A stretch of DNA of 64,000 nt from the NCBI RefSeq assembly GCF_002727125.1, contig NZ_NHOA01000020.1, positions 1 through 64,000 on the forward strand. Direction: 5' to 3'. The position numbers were made by a program, and so were the translations under genes. The notes under the pieces were generated by a model that saw only the letters and a list, made by a program, of their open reading frames with translations, ran no database searches and was not told the origin of the DNA. Below, piece by piece: positions 36,352-45,187 of this stretch (positions are counted from its first letter, which is position 1; every line of letters begins with the position of its first letter). Origin of the DNA: Halorubrum persicum. GTDB lineage: Archaea; Halobacteriota; Halobacteria; Halobacteriales; Haloferacaceae.

Positions 36352-37205
36352 CGGGCGGCGAAGACCCCGCGGCGCGGACCGTCGCCGACCCAGACGACGA
36401 GCCCCGACCGGCCACAGACGACGAGCCCCGACCCGCCACGTACTACCACCTCGCGCGGGCCGTGCTCTACCGCGAGTACCTGATCTTCGTCCGGTATCCG
36501 GCGAACGCGATCGGGGGGATCGTCGTCGCGCTGTTCTTCTTCGGCGTCCTCTTCTACGGCGGGCGGCTGCTGGCCGGACAGGCGCTGACGGACTCGCTGT
36601 CTGGGATCATCGTCGGCTACTTCCTGTGGACGCTGTCGGTCGGCGCGTACTCGTCGGTGTCGAACGACATCGGCAGCGAGGTGCAGTGGGGGACGTTAGA
36701 GCGGCACATCACCACGCCGTTCGGCTTCGCGCCGGTCGCCCTGCTGAAGGGGGTCGCGAAGGTGGTCCGGACGTTCCTCACCTCGGCGGTCGTGCTCGCC
36801 GTCATGCTGGTGTTGACGGGGACCCGACTCAGCCTCGACCCCTTCACGGTCATCCCCGTCGCGGGGCTCGCGGTCACGTCGGTGCTGGGACTGGGGTTCG
36901 CCGCCGGCGGCGTGACGGTGCTGTACAAGCGGATCGGGAACTGGCTGAACCTGCTGCAGTTCGGGTTCGTCGCGCTGATCTCGGCGCCCGTCCTCGACGC
37001 GCCGTGGACCCGAGTCCTCCCGTTGGCCCACGGGAGCGCGATGCTCCAGCGCGCGATGGTCGATGGCGTCCGGCTGTGGGAGTTCGGCGTCGCCGACCTC
37101 GGGCTCCTCGTCGGCGTGGCCGCCGGCTACCTCCTCGGAGGGTACGTCGTCTTCCACTACGCGACGCGACGGGCGCGGCGGCTCGGGGTCCTGGGCGACT
37201 ACTGA
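36348..37205 (+). CDS. ABC-2 type exporter membrane subunit
   Basis: 285-residue ABC-2 permease. An acidic cytoplasmic N-terminus precedes YHLARAVLYREYLIFVRYPA and about six membrane segments. EVQWGTLERHITTPFGFAPV is the coupling-helix region of the family. A GTG start at 36348 lies inside the ATPase gene. It forms an exporter, probably as a homodimer with two ATPases. Confidence 0.88.
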   Translation: MTGGEDPAARTVADPDDEPRPATDDEPRPATYYHLARAVLYREYLIFVRYPANAIGGIVVALFFFGVLFYGGRLLAGQALTDSLSGIIVGYFLWTLSVGAYSSVSNDIGSEVQWGTLERHITTPFGFAPVALLKGVAKVVRTFLTSAVVLAVMLVLTGTRLSLDPFTVIPVAGLAVTSVLGLGFAAGGVTVLYKRIGNWLNLLQFGFVALISAPVLDAPWTRVLPLAHGSAMLQRAMVDGVRLWEFGVADLGLLVGVAAGYLLGGYVVFHYATRRARRLGVLGDY

Positions 37206-37213
37206 CCCCCGCG

Positions 37214-37663
37214 TCACCGACCCTCGCCCGGTTCGGCGGCGAGCGCGGCGTCGCGCAGCTCTCGGCACCGGTCGCCCGCCACCGTCAACTCCGGGACCGG
37301 CGTCGGGTCCCCGTCGGCGTCGATTGAGACGAAGACGAAGTACGACTCCGTCGTCAGCTCGCGCTTGCCGGTCCGAGGAGACTCGCGGAACGCCCGGATC
37401 CGCGTGCGGAGGCTCGTTCGCCCGACCGCGTACACGTACGACTCGACGATGCAGGTGTCGCCCTGCGGCACCGGTCGCTTGAAGTCGAGCCCGTTGATCT
37501 TGGCCGTGACGCACGTCTCGCCGGCGGCGCGCATCGCCGACATCGCGCCGATCTCGTCCATCCACTTGACGACGTTGCCCCCGTGGGCCGACTCGTAGTT
37601 GTTGGTGTGGGTCGGCTGGACGCGCTGTCGGTTCTCGATGTACGTGTCGCTGACGCTCGGCAT
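37214..37663 (-). CDS. Acyl-CoA thioesterase (hotdog fold)
   Basis: 149 residues of the YciA/BACH-type acyl-CoA hydrolase family. Seen: THTNNYESAHGGNVVKWMDE, which carries the conserved Asn/His/Gly region and the catalytic acid, then GLDFKRPVPQGDTCIVESYV and SLRTRIRAFRESPRTGKREL. It hydrolyses acyl-CoA to free acid and CoA in the cytoplasm. I chose the ATG at 37663 because upstream in-frame codons read a tandem DNA repeat and are not conserved-looking. It converges on the exporter genes. Confidence 0.87.
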   Translation of the reverse strand: MPSVSDTYIENRQRVQPTHTNNYESAHGGNVVKWMDEIGAMSAMRAAGETCVTAKINGLDFKRPVPQGDTCIVESYVYAVGRTSLRTRIRAFRESPRTGKRELTTESYFVFVSIDADGDPTPVPELTVAGDRCRELRDAALAAEPGEGR

Positions 37664-37708
37664 GCCCGTTGGTGGCGCGCCTGCGGGAAAAGCCCGCCCC
37701 AAGATCGG

Positions 37709-37752
37709 CTCCTGACCGACTCCTGACGGACTCCAGACCGACACCAGACCAG
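37709..37752. repeat. 11-bp tandem repeat, four copies
   Basis: Consecutive units CTCCTGACCGA, CTCCTGACGGA, CTCCAGACCGA and CACCAGACCAG lie about 45 bases before the thioesterase start, on its upstream side. An 11-base period is close to one DNA turn, so these could present one protein site repeatedly, or simply reflect slippage. Confidence 0.75.
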
Positions 37753-37894
37753 CACCGAACCTGTCCCTAACCCGCCCCCGAACCGGACCGAACCATCGAT
37801 CCGCCGCCGCTCGCGGCTTCATCCACGGCGTTATCGGAACGTGTGATTTCGCCTTTAATCCGAAGTAGGGGAGCTTTCTCGGGGTGCGTAAGCA

Positions 37895-38303
37895 ATGCTG
37901 AAATCGATCACCACACGGTACGGGGGCGGGTCGGGGCGGCGGTCCGCCTGACGCTCGCCGTGACCCTCGGATTTATCGCCCTCTTCGCGGGCCACGTCGC
38001 CACGGTCGGGACGGCGACGGCCGCGACGGCTGCGCTGACGTCGACGGCGGTCGTCGTCACGCTGAACCTCGGCCTGCTGGGTATCGTGCTGGTCGGCAAC
38101 GTCGCGGTCGAGCTCCGTCGGCTGACGGAGACGGCCGAGGCGGTCGGGCGGGGCGAGTTCGACGCCCGTGCGACCTCCGAGCGGACCGACGAGTCGGAGC
38201 GGGCTCAGTCGGAGGCGGAGACGGCTCCGAGGAGACGAGCGAGGGCGGGGAACGCGGGGCCGGGCGCACGGAACCGGAAGCCGCGCCGACGGCGGCCGAC
38301 TGA
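37895..38303 (+). pseudogene. Frameshifted remnant of a transducer: membrane segments plus HAMP start
   Basis: Three segments in three frames make one plausible protein. The ATG at 37895 gives MLKSITTRYGG, the next frame gives VGAAVRLTLAVTLGFIALFA and a second membrane segment (VVVTLNLGLLGIVLVGNVAV), then a HAMP-like LRRLTETAEAVGRGEFDA. The third frame gives an acidic tail (GDGSEETSEGGERGAGRTEP) ending at TGA 38301. Each switch fits loss of one base, one of them in a G-run near 37925. Haloarchaeal methyl-accepting transducers have this order, but the signalling domain is absent. Without the shifts the middle frame runs into an Arg-rich tail unlike local proteins. It could also be a sequencing artefact. 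Confidence 0.55.
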
Positions 38304-38420
38304 TCGACCGAGGCGAGGCCCCGATCGGACGACCTCGTCTCTGGTCGAAACATCGAGCAGTTCTGCCGCCGAACGCCGATCGTTCGTTGCCGTTTTCGCA
38401 GAACGATAAAGCCGCAACAA

Positions 38421-38431
38421 GATATTTATAC
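38421..38431 (+). promoter_or_regulatory. TATA element for the 60-residue zinc-finger gene
   Basis: AGATATTTATA, about 27-30 bases before the ATG at 38455; leaderless spacing. Confidence 0.6.
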
Positions 38432-38454
38432 TCGCGTGGCATTCTTTAGCATGC

Positions 38455-38637
38455 ATGTCTAGTAGTGCACCCAGCGCGGACGACGACGTGTTCGACGAGT
38501 TCCTGTCCGACCGCGGCCACGAGACGGAGATCGCACGCTGGGAGCGATCCTATAACAAACTCCAGTGTCCGGAGTGCGGTGCGCTACACCCGGAAGGAAC
38601 CGCGCAGTGTGACGTGTGCGACTGGCGTCCGACCTGA
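38455..38637 (+). CDS. Small zinc-finger protein, HVO_0416-like
   Basis: 60 residues. An acidic N-terminus (DDDVFDEFLSDRGHETEIA) leads into WERSYNKLQCPECGALH and CDVCDW, a four-Cys zinc ribbon (CPEC ... CDVC). It matches, from memory, the haloarchaeal HVO_0416 zinc-finger family, whose role is unknown. Such microproteins are often regulators. It has its own strong TATA element. Confidence 0.85.
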   Translation: MSSSAPSADDDVFDEFLSDRGHETEIARWERSYNKLQCPECGALHPEGTAQCDVCDWRPT

Positions 38638-38725
38638 CGCCAACGGCGTCTCACGGCCGGTTAGCGCTTTTCTTTCGAGGTAAATAGGCGGCAGCATTAT
38701 GTGGTATCAATCGATAGTGGCGAGT

Positions 38726-38884
38726 ATGCCGACCTGCCAGAACTGCGGTTCGTTCGTCACGACCGACTACGTTCGGGTGTTCACACCGAACGAGGTCGAT
38801 CGGCCCCGAGTCTGCCCCGCTTGCGAGGATCTCGTTCGCGACGGCGCCGACGTGCGCGAGGCGCGTGCGACGCGAAGCAACTGA
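38726..38884 (+). CDS. Small zinc-finger protein, DUF7563-like
   Basis: 52 residues with two CxxC pairs, CQNC at residues 4-7 and CPAC about 25 residues later, flanking VTTDYVRVFTPNEVDRPRV. This is a haloarchaeal small zinc-finger family (DUF7563, from memory). The ATG at 38726 is preferred to an ATG nine codons upstream because the family begins MPTCQNCGSFV. It lies between another zinc-finger gene and a helicase, all on the plus strand. Confidence 0.85.
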   Translation: MPTCQNCGSFVTTDYVRVFTPNEVDRPRVCPACEDLVRDGADVREARATRSN

Positions 38885-38978
38885 ACGCGCCGTCCGCAGA
38901 AAGTACGTCGACATCCCCGCCAACGAGCGCAGAAACGCCCCGATCCCGCGTGTGCTCCGGTACGACCCGAGCCACGGC

Positions 38979-38986
38979 GTTTAAGG
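38979..38986 (+). promoter_or_regulatory. TATA element for the helicase gene
   Basis: GTTTAAGG about 27 bases before the ATG at 39010. Confidence 0.55.
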
Positions 38987-39009
38987 AGAGTCGGGATCTG
39001 GAGTAGATA

Positions 39010-40854
39010 ATGACCGATCCCACGGTGACGCGACTGTTCGGCGGTCCGGGCAGCGGGAAGACCACGGCGCTCCTGGATCGCGTCGAGGGGATCCTCGACG
39101 ACGAGGACGCCGACGTTCGCGACGTGCTCGTCGTCTCGTACACGCGCGCGGCCGCCGCAGAGATCCGCGAGCGACTCGCCGAGCGGCTCGACATCTCCCC
39201 GCGGAGCCTCCAGGGGAACGTCTGTACCATGCACGCGAAGGCGTACGAGCTGCTCGATCTCTCTCGCGGTGACGTGGTCGGCGAAGACGACAAGGAGTCG
39301 TTCTGCGAGGAGTACGGCGTCGAGTTCGAGGACCAGAACGGCGGCGCCGGGCGCCGGACCGCGCGGTCGACGACGATCGGCAACAAGATCATCGCCACCT
39401 CGCAGTGGCTCCAGCGCACCGAGCGCGACGTCTCCGACTGGTACGACGTGCCCTTCCAGTGGAACGTCGAAGAGGTTCGGCTCCCGCCCGAGGAGGACCC
39501 CAACGCCCAGCAGGGGAACAAGTACACCCCGACGTGGCCCTCCGACGACGACCGGATCGACATTCCCGAGACGATCCGCGCGTGGCGCGGCTACAAGGGC
39601 GACCACGACCTTGTGGGGTTCGCGGACATGCTCGAACGCGTCGCGCAGCGCTCGCTGGTGCCGAACGTCGACTACCTGATCATCGACGAGTTCCAGGACA
39701 TCACGACGCTGCAGTACAACGTGTTCGAGGAGTGGAAACCCCACATGGAGAAGGTGCTCATCGCCGGCGACGACGACCAGGTCGTCTACGCGTGGCAGGG
39801 CGCCGACCCCGACCTGCTCCTCGACACCGACGTCGACGAGGACGTGGTCCTCCCGAACTCCTACCGGCTCCCCTCCGAGATCCTGAACGTCGTCAACGCG
39901 GAGATCCGCCACATCGACAAGCGGCAGGAGAAGGACCTGCACCCCCGCAAGGAGGGCGGCACCGTCGAGGCGATCGAGTCGCCGTCGATGCTCGAACTCG
40001 TCCGGAACGTCCGGTACACCGTCGAGGACGACGAGGGGAGCGTGATGTGTCTGTTCCGCGCCCGCTATCAGATGTTCGACTTCATCGACGAGTTCATCGA
40101 CCACGGGATCCCGTTCACGATGCTGACCGACGGTCGGATGTGGACGGATCGGGTTCGGGACTACGTCAGCGCCATCGAGAAGGCCGACGCGGGCGATCCC
40201 GTGAACGGCTTAGAGGCCCGGCGGCTCGCCGACATGCTGCAGGACTCGGCGTTCGGTACCCACGAGCGCGACGAGTTCTACGACTTCCTCGACGACCGCG
40301 AGGAGGCGGCCGACGCCGACGACATCGCCCAGATCGACGTGACGACGGACGAGCTCGACGAGTTCATACCCTTCATGCCGGACGCCGCGAGCGCCGACGA
40401 CATGGTCCGGAAGGTGACGAGCTTCCAGCGGAAGTCGATGGGCGCCTACTTCGATGGCGAGTACGAGGGGATGGATCCGACCCGCGTCCGCGTCGGCACC
40501 ATCCACTCCGCGAAGGGCCGCGAAGCCGACCACGTGTTCGTCGCGACCGACCTCACGGAGAAGGTCGTCGAGCAGATGGCCGCCTCCATCGACGACCCGA
40601 CCGACGTGGACGGCGTCGAGGAGTTCACGAAAACCACGAGCCCGGTCCCCGTCCTCACCGACAACGAGCGCCGGGTGTTCTACGTCGGGATGTCCCGCGC
40701 CCGCGAGCGGCTCGTGATCATGGAGAGCCTCATCAGCGGGGCGCCGACGCTCCCGATCAGCGTGCTCCTGTTCAACGAGCTCCGCGACGAGCCCCCACAG
40801 GAGCTCGTCGAAGAGGTGCAGGCCGAGCTGGCCGTTCCCGAACCCGAGCCGTGA
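39010..40854 (+). CDS. UvrD/Rep-type superfamily 1 DNA helicase
   Basis: 614 residues. Motif I is FGGPGSGKTTALL (about 10-22), motif Ia is VSYTRAAAAEIRERL, motif II is YLIIDEFQDI, motif III is AGDDDQVVYAWQGAD, motif IV is NSYRLP, motif V is VGTIHSAKGREADHVFVA and motif VI is FYVGMSRARERL. All residues for ATP-driven 3'-5' translocation are present. It is shorter than bacterial UvrD, with reduced accessory subdomains. It probably acts in DNA repair or removal of proteins from DNA. The stop overlaps the start of an M24-like gene by four bases. Confidence 0.93.
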   Translation: MTDPTVTRLFGGPGSGKTTALLDRVEGILDDEDADVRDVLVVSYTRAAAAEIRERLAERLDISPRSLQGNVCTMHAKAYELLDLSRGDVVGEDDKESFCEEYGVEFEDQNGGAGRRTARSTTIGNKIIATSQWLQRTERDVSDWYDVPFQWNVEEVRLPPEEDPNAQQGNKYTPTWPSDDDRIDIPETIRAWRGYKGDHDLVGFADMLERVAQRSLVPNVDYLIIDEFQDITTLQYNVFEEWKPHMEKVLIAGDDDQVVYAWQGADPDLLLDTDVDEDVVLPNSYRLPSEILNVVNAEIRHIDKRQEKDLHPRKEGGTVEAIESPSMLELVRNVRYTVEDDEGSVMCLFRARYQMFDFIDEFIDHGIPFTMLTDGRMWTDRVRDYVSAIEKADAGDPVNGLEARRLADMLQDSAFGTHERDEFYDFLDDREEAADADDIAQIDVTTDELDEFIPFMPDAASADDMVRKVTSFQRKSMGAYFDGEYEGMDPTRVRVGTIHSAKGREADHVFVATDLTEKVVEQMAASIDDPTDVDGVEEFTKTTSPVPVLTDNERRVFYVGMSRARERLVIMESLISGAPTLPISVLLFNELRDEPPQELVEEVQAELAVPEPEP

Positions 40855-42203
40855 GCGACGGGGAGGGAAAGGGGGACGACGGGGTGGACGGCGACCGTGA
40901 GGCCGGTTTCGGCTCCCCAGTCGACCCCGAGCAGCGCCGCCCGCTCCGCACCGATCTCACGCCGATCGTCGAGGCGGTCAGGGCCGCGGACGCCGACGCT
41001 TTCGTCGCGGTCGGCGACCGCTTCGACGACGACCTGCGGTACCTCACGCGCGTCGTCGGCCCAGAACGGGAGTACGCGCTGGTGGTCGTCCCGGGCGACG
41101 GCGGAAGCGACGCCGACCGGGCCGTCCTCTGTGTCCCCCCGCCGTTCCGCGAGCAGGCCGAACGGGAGTTCGTCGCCGGTGCTCGGAGCCGACGTGACGG
41201 TGACGGCGAGTTCCACGACGGCGTCGCTCGCGAGGTGCGGATCGAGGGCGCCGACGACCACGCGGGCGAGCGCGCCGCGGCGGTCGTGCGCGACCTGCTC
41301 GGGGGCGCCGACGACCAGACACTCCTCGTCCCCGCGTCGATCCCGCACGACGCGGCGGTGTACCTCGAACGCGCCGGCAACGAGCTGGCGTCGACCGACG
41401 CGGTCGCGACGGCGCGGGCGCGGAAGACCGACGCAGAGATCGATCGACTGCGCCGCGTCCAGCGGGCGGCGGTCGCGGGGATGGCGCGCGCAGAGACCGT
41501 GTTGGCCGAGAGCGAGGTCGTCGAGGCGGGACCGGCCGAAACCGGGGACGCGGACCACAGACACCCACTTCGCTGGGACGGCACCCCCCTGACGACGGAG
41601 CGCCTGCGACGGGTCGTGAACGCGACGCTCGCCGCTCACGGCGTCCGGGACGCCGGCGACACCGCGATCGGCGTCGGCCCGTCAGCGGCGGACCGCCACT
41701 ACGTCGGCGACGACCCGATTCGCCCCGGCAGGACGGTCCTGATCGCCATCTCGCCGCGCGGGCCCGACGGATACCGCGGCGAACTGACCAGGACGTTCGT
41801 GGTCGACGGGGACGGCGGCTGGGGCCGGCGGGCGTACCTCGCGGTCGAGTCGGCCCGGGACGTCGCGCTCGACGGGATCGAACCGGGCGTTCCCGCGAAG
41901 ACCGTCCACGGCGAGGCGGCCGCCGAACTGGGCGCGTACGGGTTCGACCCGAACGCGGGGGAGGGCGAGGCGGGGTTCACACACGACGCCGGCCACGGCG
42001 TCGGCGTGAGTCGCCGCGAGCCGCCGTCGCTGTCGGGGGCGGCCGAACTGCGGCCGGGTCAGGTCGTCGCGGTCGGACCGGGAGTGTACGACCCGGGCAT
42101 CGGCGGCGTCCGACTGGGAGACCTCGTCGCCGTCACCGAAGACGGCTGCGAACTGCTGGCCGAGTATCCGCTCGGGATCGTGCCGCGGGAGCGCGGCGGG
42201 TAA
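40851..42203 (+). CDS. M24 (pita-bread) family protein lacking metal ligands
   Basis: 450 residues: an N-terminal creatinase-like domain (about 30-200) and a C-terminal M24 domain (about 205-440). Active members hydrolyse Xaa-Pro or N-terminal bonds using two metals held by Asp, Asp, His, Glu, Glu. Aligning by motif, these positions read Ala299 (in AISPRGPDGYRGELTRTF), Glu311, His382 (GHGVG), Gly409 (AVGPGVY) and Gly423 (VRLGDLV). Only His is kept and one Asp is Glu, so peptidase activity is unlikely. The GTG start overlaps the helicase stop, implying coupled expression. Confidence 0.87.
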   Translation: MSDGEGKGDDGVDGDREAGFGSPVDPEQRRPLRTDLTPIVEAVRAADADAFVAVGDRFDDDLRYLTRVVGPEREYALVVVPGDGGSDADRAVLCVPPPFREQAEREFVAGARSRRDGDGEFHDGVAREVRIEGADDHAGERAAAVVRDLLGGADDQTLLVPASIPHDAAVYLERAGNELASTDAVATARARKTDAEIDRLRRVQRAAVAGMARAETVLAESEVVEAGPAETGDADHRHPLRWDGTPLTTERLRRVVNATLAAHGVRDAGDTAIGVGPSAADRHYVGDDPIRPGRTVLIAISPRGPDGYRGELTRTFVVDGDGGWGRRAYLAVESARDVALDGIEPGVPAKTVHGEAAAELGAYGFDPNAGEGEAGFTHDAGHGVGVSRREPPSLSGAAELRPGQVVAVGPGVYDPGIGGVRLGDLVAVTEDGCELLAEYPLGIVPRERGG

Positions 42204-42221
42204 CTACGGTCGATCTTCGAG

Positions 42222-42476
42222 CTATCGGCGCTGCTCGTCGCCGCGCTCGTCGCCCCGGAGCCGTTGCGGTAAGAGCCCGGAGAGCAGCCGCCGGAGGATC
42301 TCGGTGGGGTCGAGGAAGTACTGCGGGAGGACGACCATCGCGATCGCGACAACGAGCAGGCCGGCGCCGAGCGCGACCTCGCCGGCGATCAGCCGGAAGA
42401 CGGCGTAGTTCCCGAGCGGGATGGCGAAGACCAACGAGGCCGCCAACCCGATCATGTCCAGCAGTCCGAGTCGCAT
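42222..42476 (-). CDS. Small haloarchaeal membrane protein
   Basis: 84 residues with two or three hydrophobic segments (LLDMIGLAASLVFAIPLGNY, LIAGEVALGAGLLVVAIAMV) and a basic C-terminal tail after FLDPTEILRRLL. It resembles conserved uncharacterised haloarchaeal membrane proteins (possibly DUF7533, from memory). It converges on the M24-like gene. No function is evident. Confidence 0.72.
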   Translation of the reverse strand: MRLGLLDMIGLAASLVFAIPLGNYAVFRLIAGEVALGAGLLVVAIAMVVLPQYFLDPTEILRRLLSGLLPQRLRGDERGDEQRR

Positions 42477-42620
42477 CGATGTCCCGTTGGCTCTCGGGGG
42501 TCAAAAGGGGCGCGGGACGCGGCGAGCGGCGGGCCACGCGTCGGTAAACGGGCGACCGCGCAGCCCGGAACGGCGGCGCGAAGCCAGAACCGATAACCGT
42601 CGCCCGCGCCCAGTTCCGGT

Positions 42621-43226
42621 ATGTTTACCGGGATCGTCGAGGACACCGGAACCGTCCGCGCGCGGACCGAGACCGATGACGGGCTCCGCCTCCGGATCGC
42701 CGTCGACGGGTTCGACGACCTCCACCACGGCCAGTCGATCAGCGTCAGCGGGGTCTGTCTGACCGTCGAGGCGTACGGCGCCGCTGACACCGGAGACGAC
42801 GACTGGTTCGACGTGTTCCTCGCGAGCGAGACGGTCGAAAAGACGTACCTCGGCGACGTGGAGGAGGGCGACGCGGTCAACGTCGAGCGCGCGATGCCCG
42901 CCGACGGGCGGTTCGACGGCCACGTCGTGCAGGGGCACGTCGACACCGTCGCCGAGGTGAGAGCGATCGAGCGCGTCGGCGAGGACTGGCGGTTCACCTT
43001 CTCGATCCCGGCGGGCCACGGCGACTACCTCGTCGACAAGGGGTCGGTGACGCTCGACGGCATCTCGCTGACGGTCGCGGAGAAGCGGGCCGGGGAGTTC
43101 GACGTCGCGATCATCCCGACGACCTACGAGCTGACGACGCTCTCCGAGAAGTCGGTGGGCGACCCGGTCCACCTCGAAGTGGACGTGATCGCGAAGTACG
43201 TCGAGAGTATGGTCGACGGATACTGA
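42621..43226 (+). CDS. ribE: Riboflavin synthase, alpha-chain type
   Basis: 201 residues with the diagnostic N-terminus MFTGIVEDTGTV and two lumazine-binding repeats. Each repeat has a VSGVCLTV- or LDGISLTV-type block, and GHVVQGHVDTVAEV begins the second. It dismutates two 6,7-dimethyl-8-ribityllumazine molecules to riboflavin and a pyrimidine. Many archaea use a different, pentameric riboflavin synthase; haloarchaea have this bacterial-type enzyme. It stands alone on the plus strand. Confidence 0.95.
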   Translation: MFTGIVEDTGTVRARTETDDGLRLRIAVDGFDDLHHGQSISVSGVCLTVEAYGAADTGDDDWFDVFLASETVEKTYLGDVEEGDAVNVERAMPADGRFDGHVVQGHVDTVAEVRAIERVGEDWRFTFSIPAGHGDYLVDKGSVTLDGISLTVAEKRAGEFDVAIIPTTYELTTLSEKSVGDPVHLEVDVIAKYVESMVDGY

Positions 43227-43277
43227 TCCAGCCGGCAGCGCACGCCGGTCCCGACGCGTCCGACGCGTCTGCCCGAG

Positions 43278-43976
43278 CTACGCGTCCTTCGCGCCCTTCA
43301 CCGTCTCGCGGACCGCGTCGACGCCCTCGTCGTGGAGGAGGTCGCCGACGACGATCACGTCGCTGTGGGCGGCCATCTCGTTGGCCGACTCGTAGCCGTG
43401 GATGCCGCCGCCGTAGAAGAGCGTGGCCTCGTCGAGCGCGTCGTGGGCGGCGGCGACCTTCTCCGTGTCGCCGAACATGCCCGAGTACTCGACGTAGACG
43501 ATCTCCTGGCCGAACATGCGCTCCGCTACCTTCGCGTAGGCCGCCACGTCGTCGGCGCTGAGGTCGCAGTCGGCCTCGGTCAGCTGGGCGACCGACGCCT
43601 CGGGGTTCATCACGATGTACGCCTCGGTGTGCGTCCGGCTCCAGTCGAGGTCGTCGATCCGCACCCACTCCTTGTGCGCGCCGGTGATCCAGAACGGGCC
43701 GCCGGCGTTGAACACCGTCGGGATCAGGTACCCCTCGAGCGCGGGCGAGTCGATAACGACGCCCGGGTTCGACGGCTCCTGATACAGCGGCACGTCGTAC
43801 TCGGCGGCGGCGTCGACGACGCGGGTCATCTTCTCCGCGGTGACGTCGAGGGTCCCGCCGATCTCGATCGCGTCGGTCCCGGTCCGGCAGACGTCCTCGA
43901 AGGTGTCGTTCCCGTACAGCTCCTTGTCCGGGTCGACCTTCAGCACGTGGTCCCAGTCGTCCCACGGGTTGTTCAT
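43278..43976 (-). CDS. Geranylgeranylglyceryl phosphate synthase
   Basis: 232-residue TIM-barrel enzyme that makes the first ether bond of archaeal lipids, joining geranylgeranyl diphosphate to sn-glycerol-1-phosphate. Seen: [52 protein letters not shown] and [12 protein letters not shown], which hold the phosphate-binding and catalytic residues of the PcrB/GGGPS family. The ATG at 43976 suits the family N-terminus. It lies 87 bases downstream of cetZ on the same strand. Confidence 0.95.
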   Translation of the reverse strand: MNNPWDDWDHVLKVDPDKELYGNDTFEDVCRTGTDAIEIGGTLDVTAEKMTRVVDAAAEYDVPLYQEPSNPGVVIDSPALEGYLIPTVFNAGGPFWITGAHKEWVRIDDLDWSRTHTEAYIVMNPEASVAQLTEADCDLSADDVAAYAKVAERMFGQEIVYVEYSGMFGDTEKVAAAHDALDEATLFYGGGIHGYESANEMAAHSDVIVVGDLLHDEGVDAVRETVKGAKDA

Positions 43977-44063
43977 CGGAAACGACTCCAGCGGGCGGAA
44001 CCAAAAAGGTGCGGAACCTGTCTCGCCGGCGCGGTCGACGCCGCCGGTCCGCGCGACGAGGGC

Positions 44064-45143
44064 TCAGAGCAAGTCGTCGAGCTCGTCGTTCTGGAACGCT
44101 TCGGCGGGGTCGGGCTGTCCCTCGGGCTCGTCGCGGACGGCCTGCCGTGCGCGTTCGAGGAACTCCTCGACGCGGCGCGAGCGCTCGACGCCGCCGAGGA
44201 GGACCAAGGCGGCCACCTGATCGGAGTCGAGCGGGAAGTCCCCGCCGCGCACCTGCATCGAGCCGGTCTCCTCTTGGAGCCACTTGCGCGCCTTCTCCGC
44301 GCCCTTCCGGGAGATCCGCTCGGGGTCGCCCGCGATGGCGACCAGGGCGGCGTCCGCCTCGGTCGCGTTGGGGAGCGACATCCCCGTCATCACCGCGCTC
44401 CGGACCGTGCTCATCACGGTCGTCACGTTCTCCTCGGGGTCCGCGGCGGCGGGCGCGGACGCGAACCCGGCCGCGGCCATGCCGCCGGCGCGCAGCGTGT
44501 TGATCACCTCGCTCGTGTCGACGACCGACTCGGCGACCCCCTCCACCGACTCGCCGGCCGCGAGGAGGAGCCCGACCCGCTTCGCCATCGAGGCGTTGAT
44601 CGCGGCGTAGCCGCCCTCGACCGACTCTCCCGAAGAGCGCCACGCGTCGTTGTCAAGCAGGAGTGTCGCGTCGGCCTCACGGACCAGCGTCTTCAGCGAC
44701 CGTCCGGCGTTCACCTGGTACATCGCCCCCTCGTCGCGGCCCGGGAGGATCCCGACCGCGTACACCGGGATGTCGTACACGCGGCTCAGCTCGCGGACGA
44801 GCACCGGCGCGCCGCCGGAACCGGTGCCGCCGCCGAGTCCCGCGACCACGAACAGCGCCTCCGCGGCGGCGTTCACCTTCGGCGCGAGCGCGTCGAGCAC
44901 CTCGACGGCGTCTTCCGTCATCACTTCGGCGCCGAGCTCGTTGTCGCCGCCGACGCCGTGCCCGTTTACCCGAGACTGACCGACGAGGACCGTGTCGAGC
45001 GGGAGGGGATTCAGGTCCGCCGACGCGGTGTTTACTGCGAGCGCGTCGAGCACCGCACCGTAGCCGGCGTCGGCGTCAAACTCAGCGAGCGCGGTCGTGA
45101 GCTTCCCGCCCGCCTGTCCGACGCCGAGGAGGACCGCTTTCAT
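44064..45143 (-). CDS. cetZ: CetZ-family tubulin-like cytoskeletal GTPase
   Basis: 359 residues. The N-terminal nucleotide-binding GVGQAGGKL, the tubulin signature GLGGGTGSGGAPVLVREL and the T7-type loop region of the C-terminal domain are present. An acidic tail ends DDELDDLL. CetZ proteins in Haloferax control cell shape and motility and are distinct from FtsZ. The ATG at 45143 is preferred; a minus-strand GGTATTACC about 25 bases upstream gives leaderless spacing. It is divergent from the pilus-like cluster across only 76 bases. Confidence 0.92.
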   Translation of the reverse strand: MKAVLLGVGQAGGKLTTALAEFDADAGYGAVLDALAVNTASADLNPLPLDTVLVGQSRVNGHGVGGDNELGAEVMTEDAVEVLDALAPKVNAAAEALFVVAGLGGGTGSGGAPVLVRELSRVYDIPVYAVGILPGRDEGAMYQVNAGRSLKTLVREADATLLLDNDAWRSSGESVEGGYAAINASMAKRVGLLLAAGESVEGVAESVVDTSEVINTLRAGGMAAAGFASAPAAADPEENVTTVMSTVRSAVMTGMSLPNATEADAALVAIAGDPERISRKGAEKARKWLQEETGSMQVRGGDFPLDSDQVAALVLLGGVERSRRVEEFLERARQAVRDEPEGQPDPAEAFQNDELDDLL

Positions 45144-45163
45144 GATCGTAAGATAACCGATCA

Positions 45164-45173
45164 CGTGGTAATA
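45164..45173 (-). promoter_or_regulatory. TATA element for cetZ
   Basis: Minus-strand AGGTATTACC, about 25 bases before the ATG at 45143. Confidence 0.45.
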
Positions 45174-45187
45174 CCTTTTCCCCCGAT

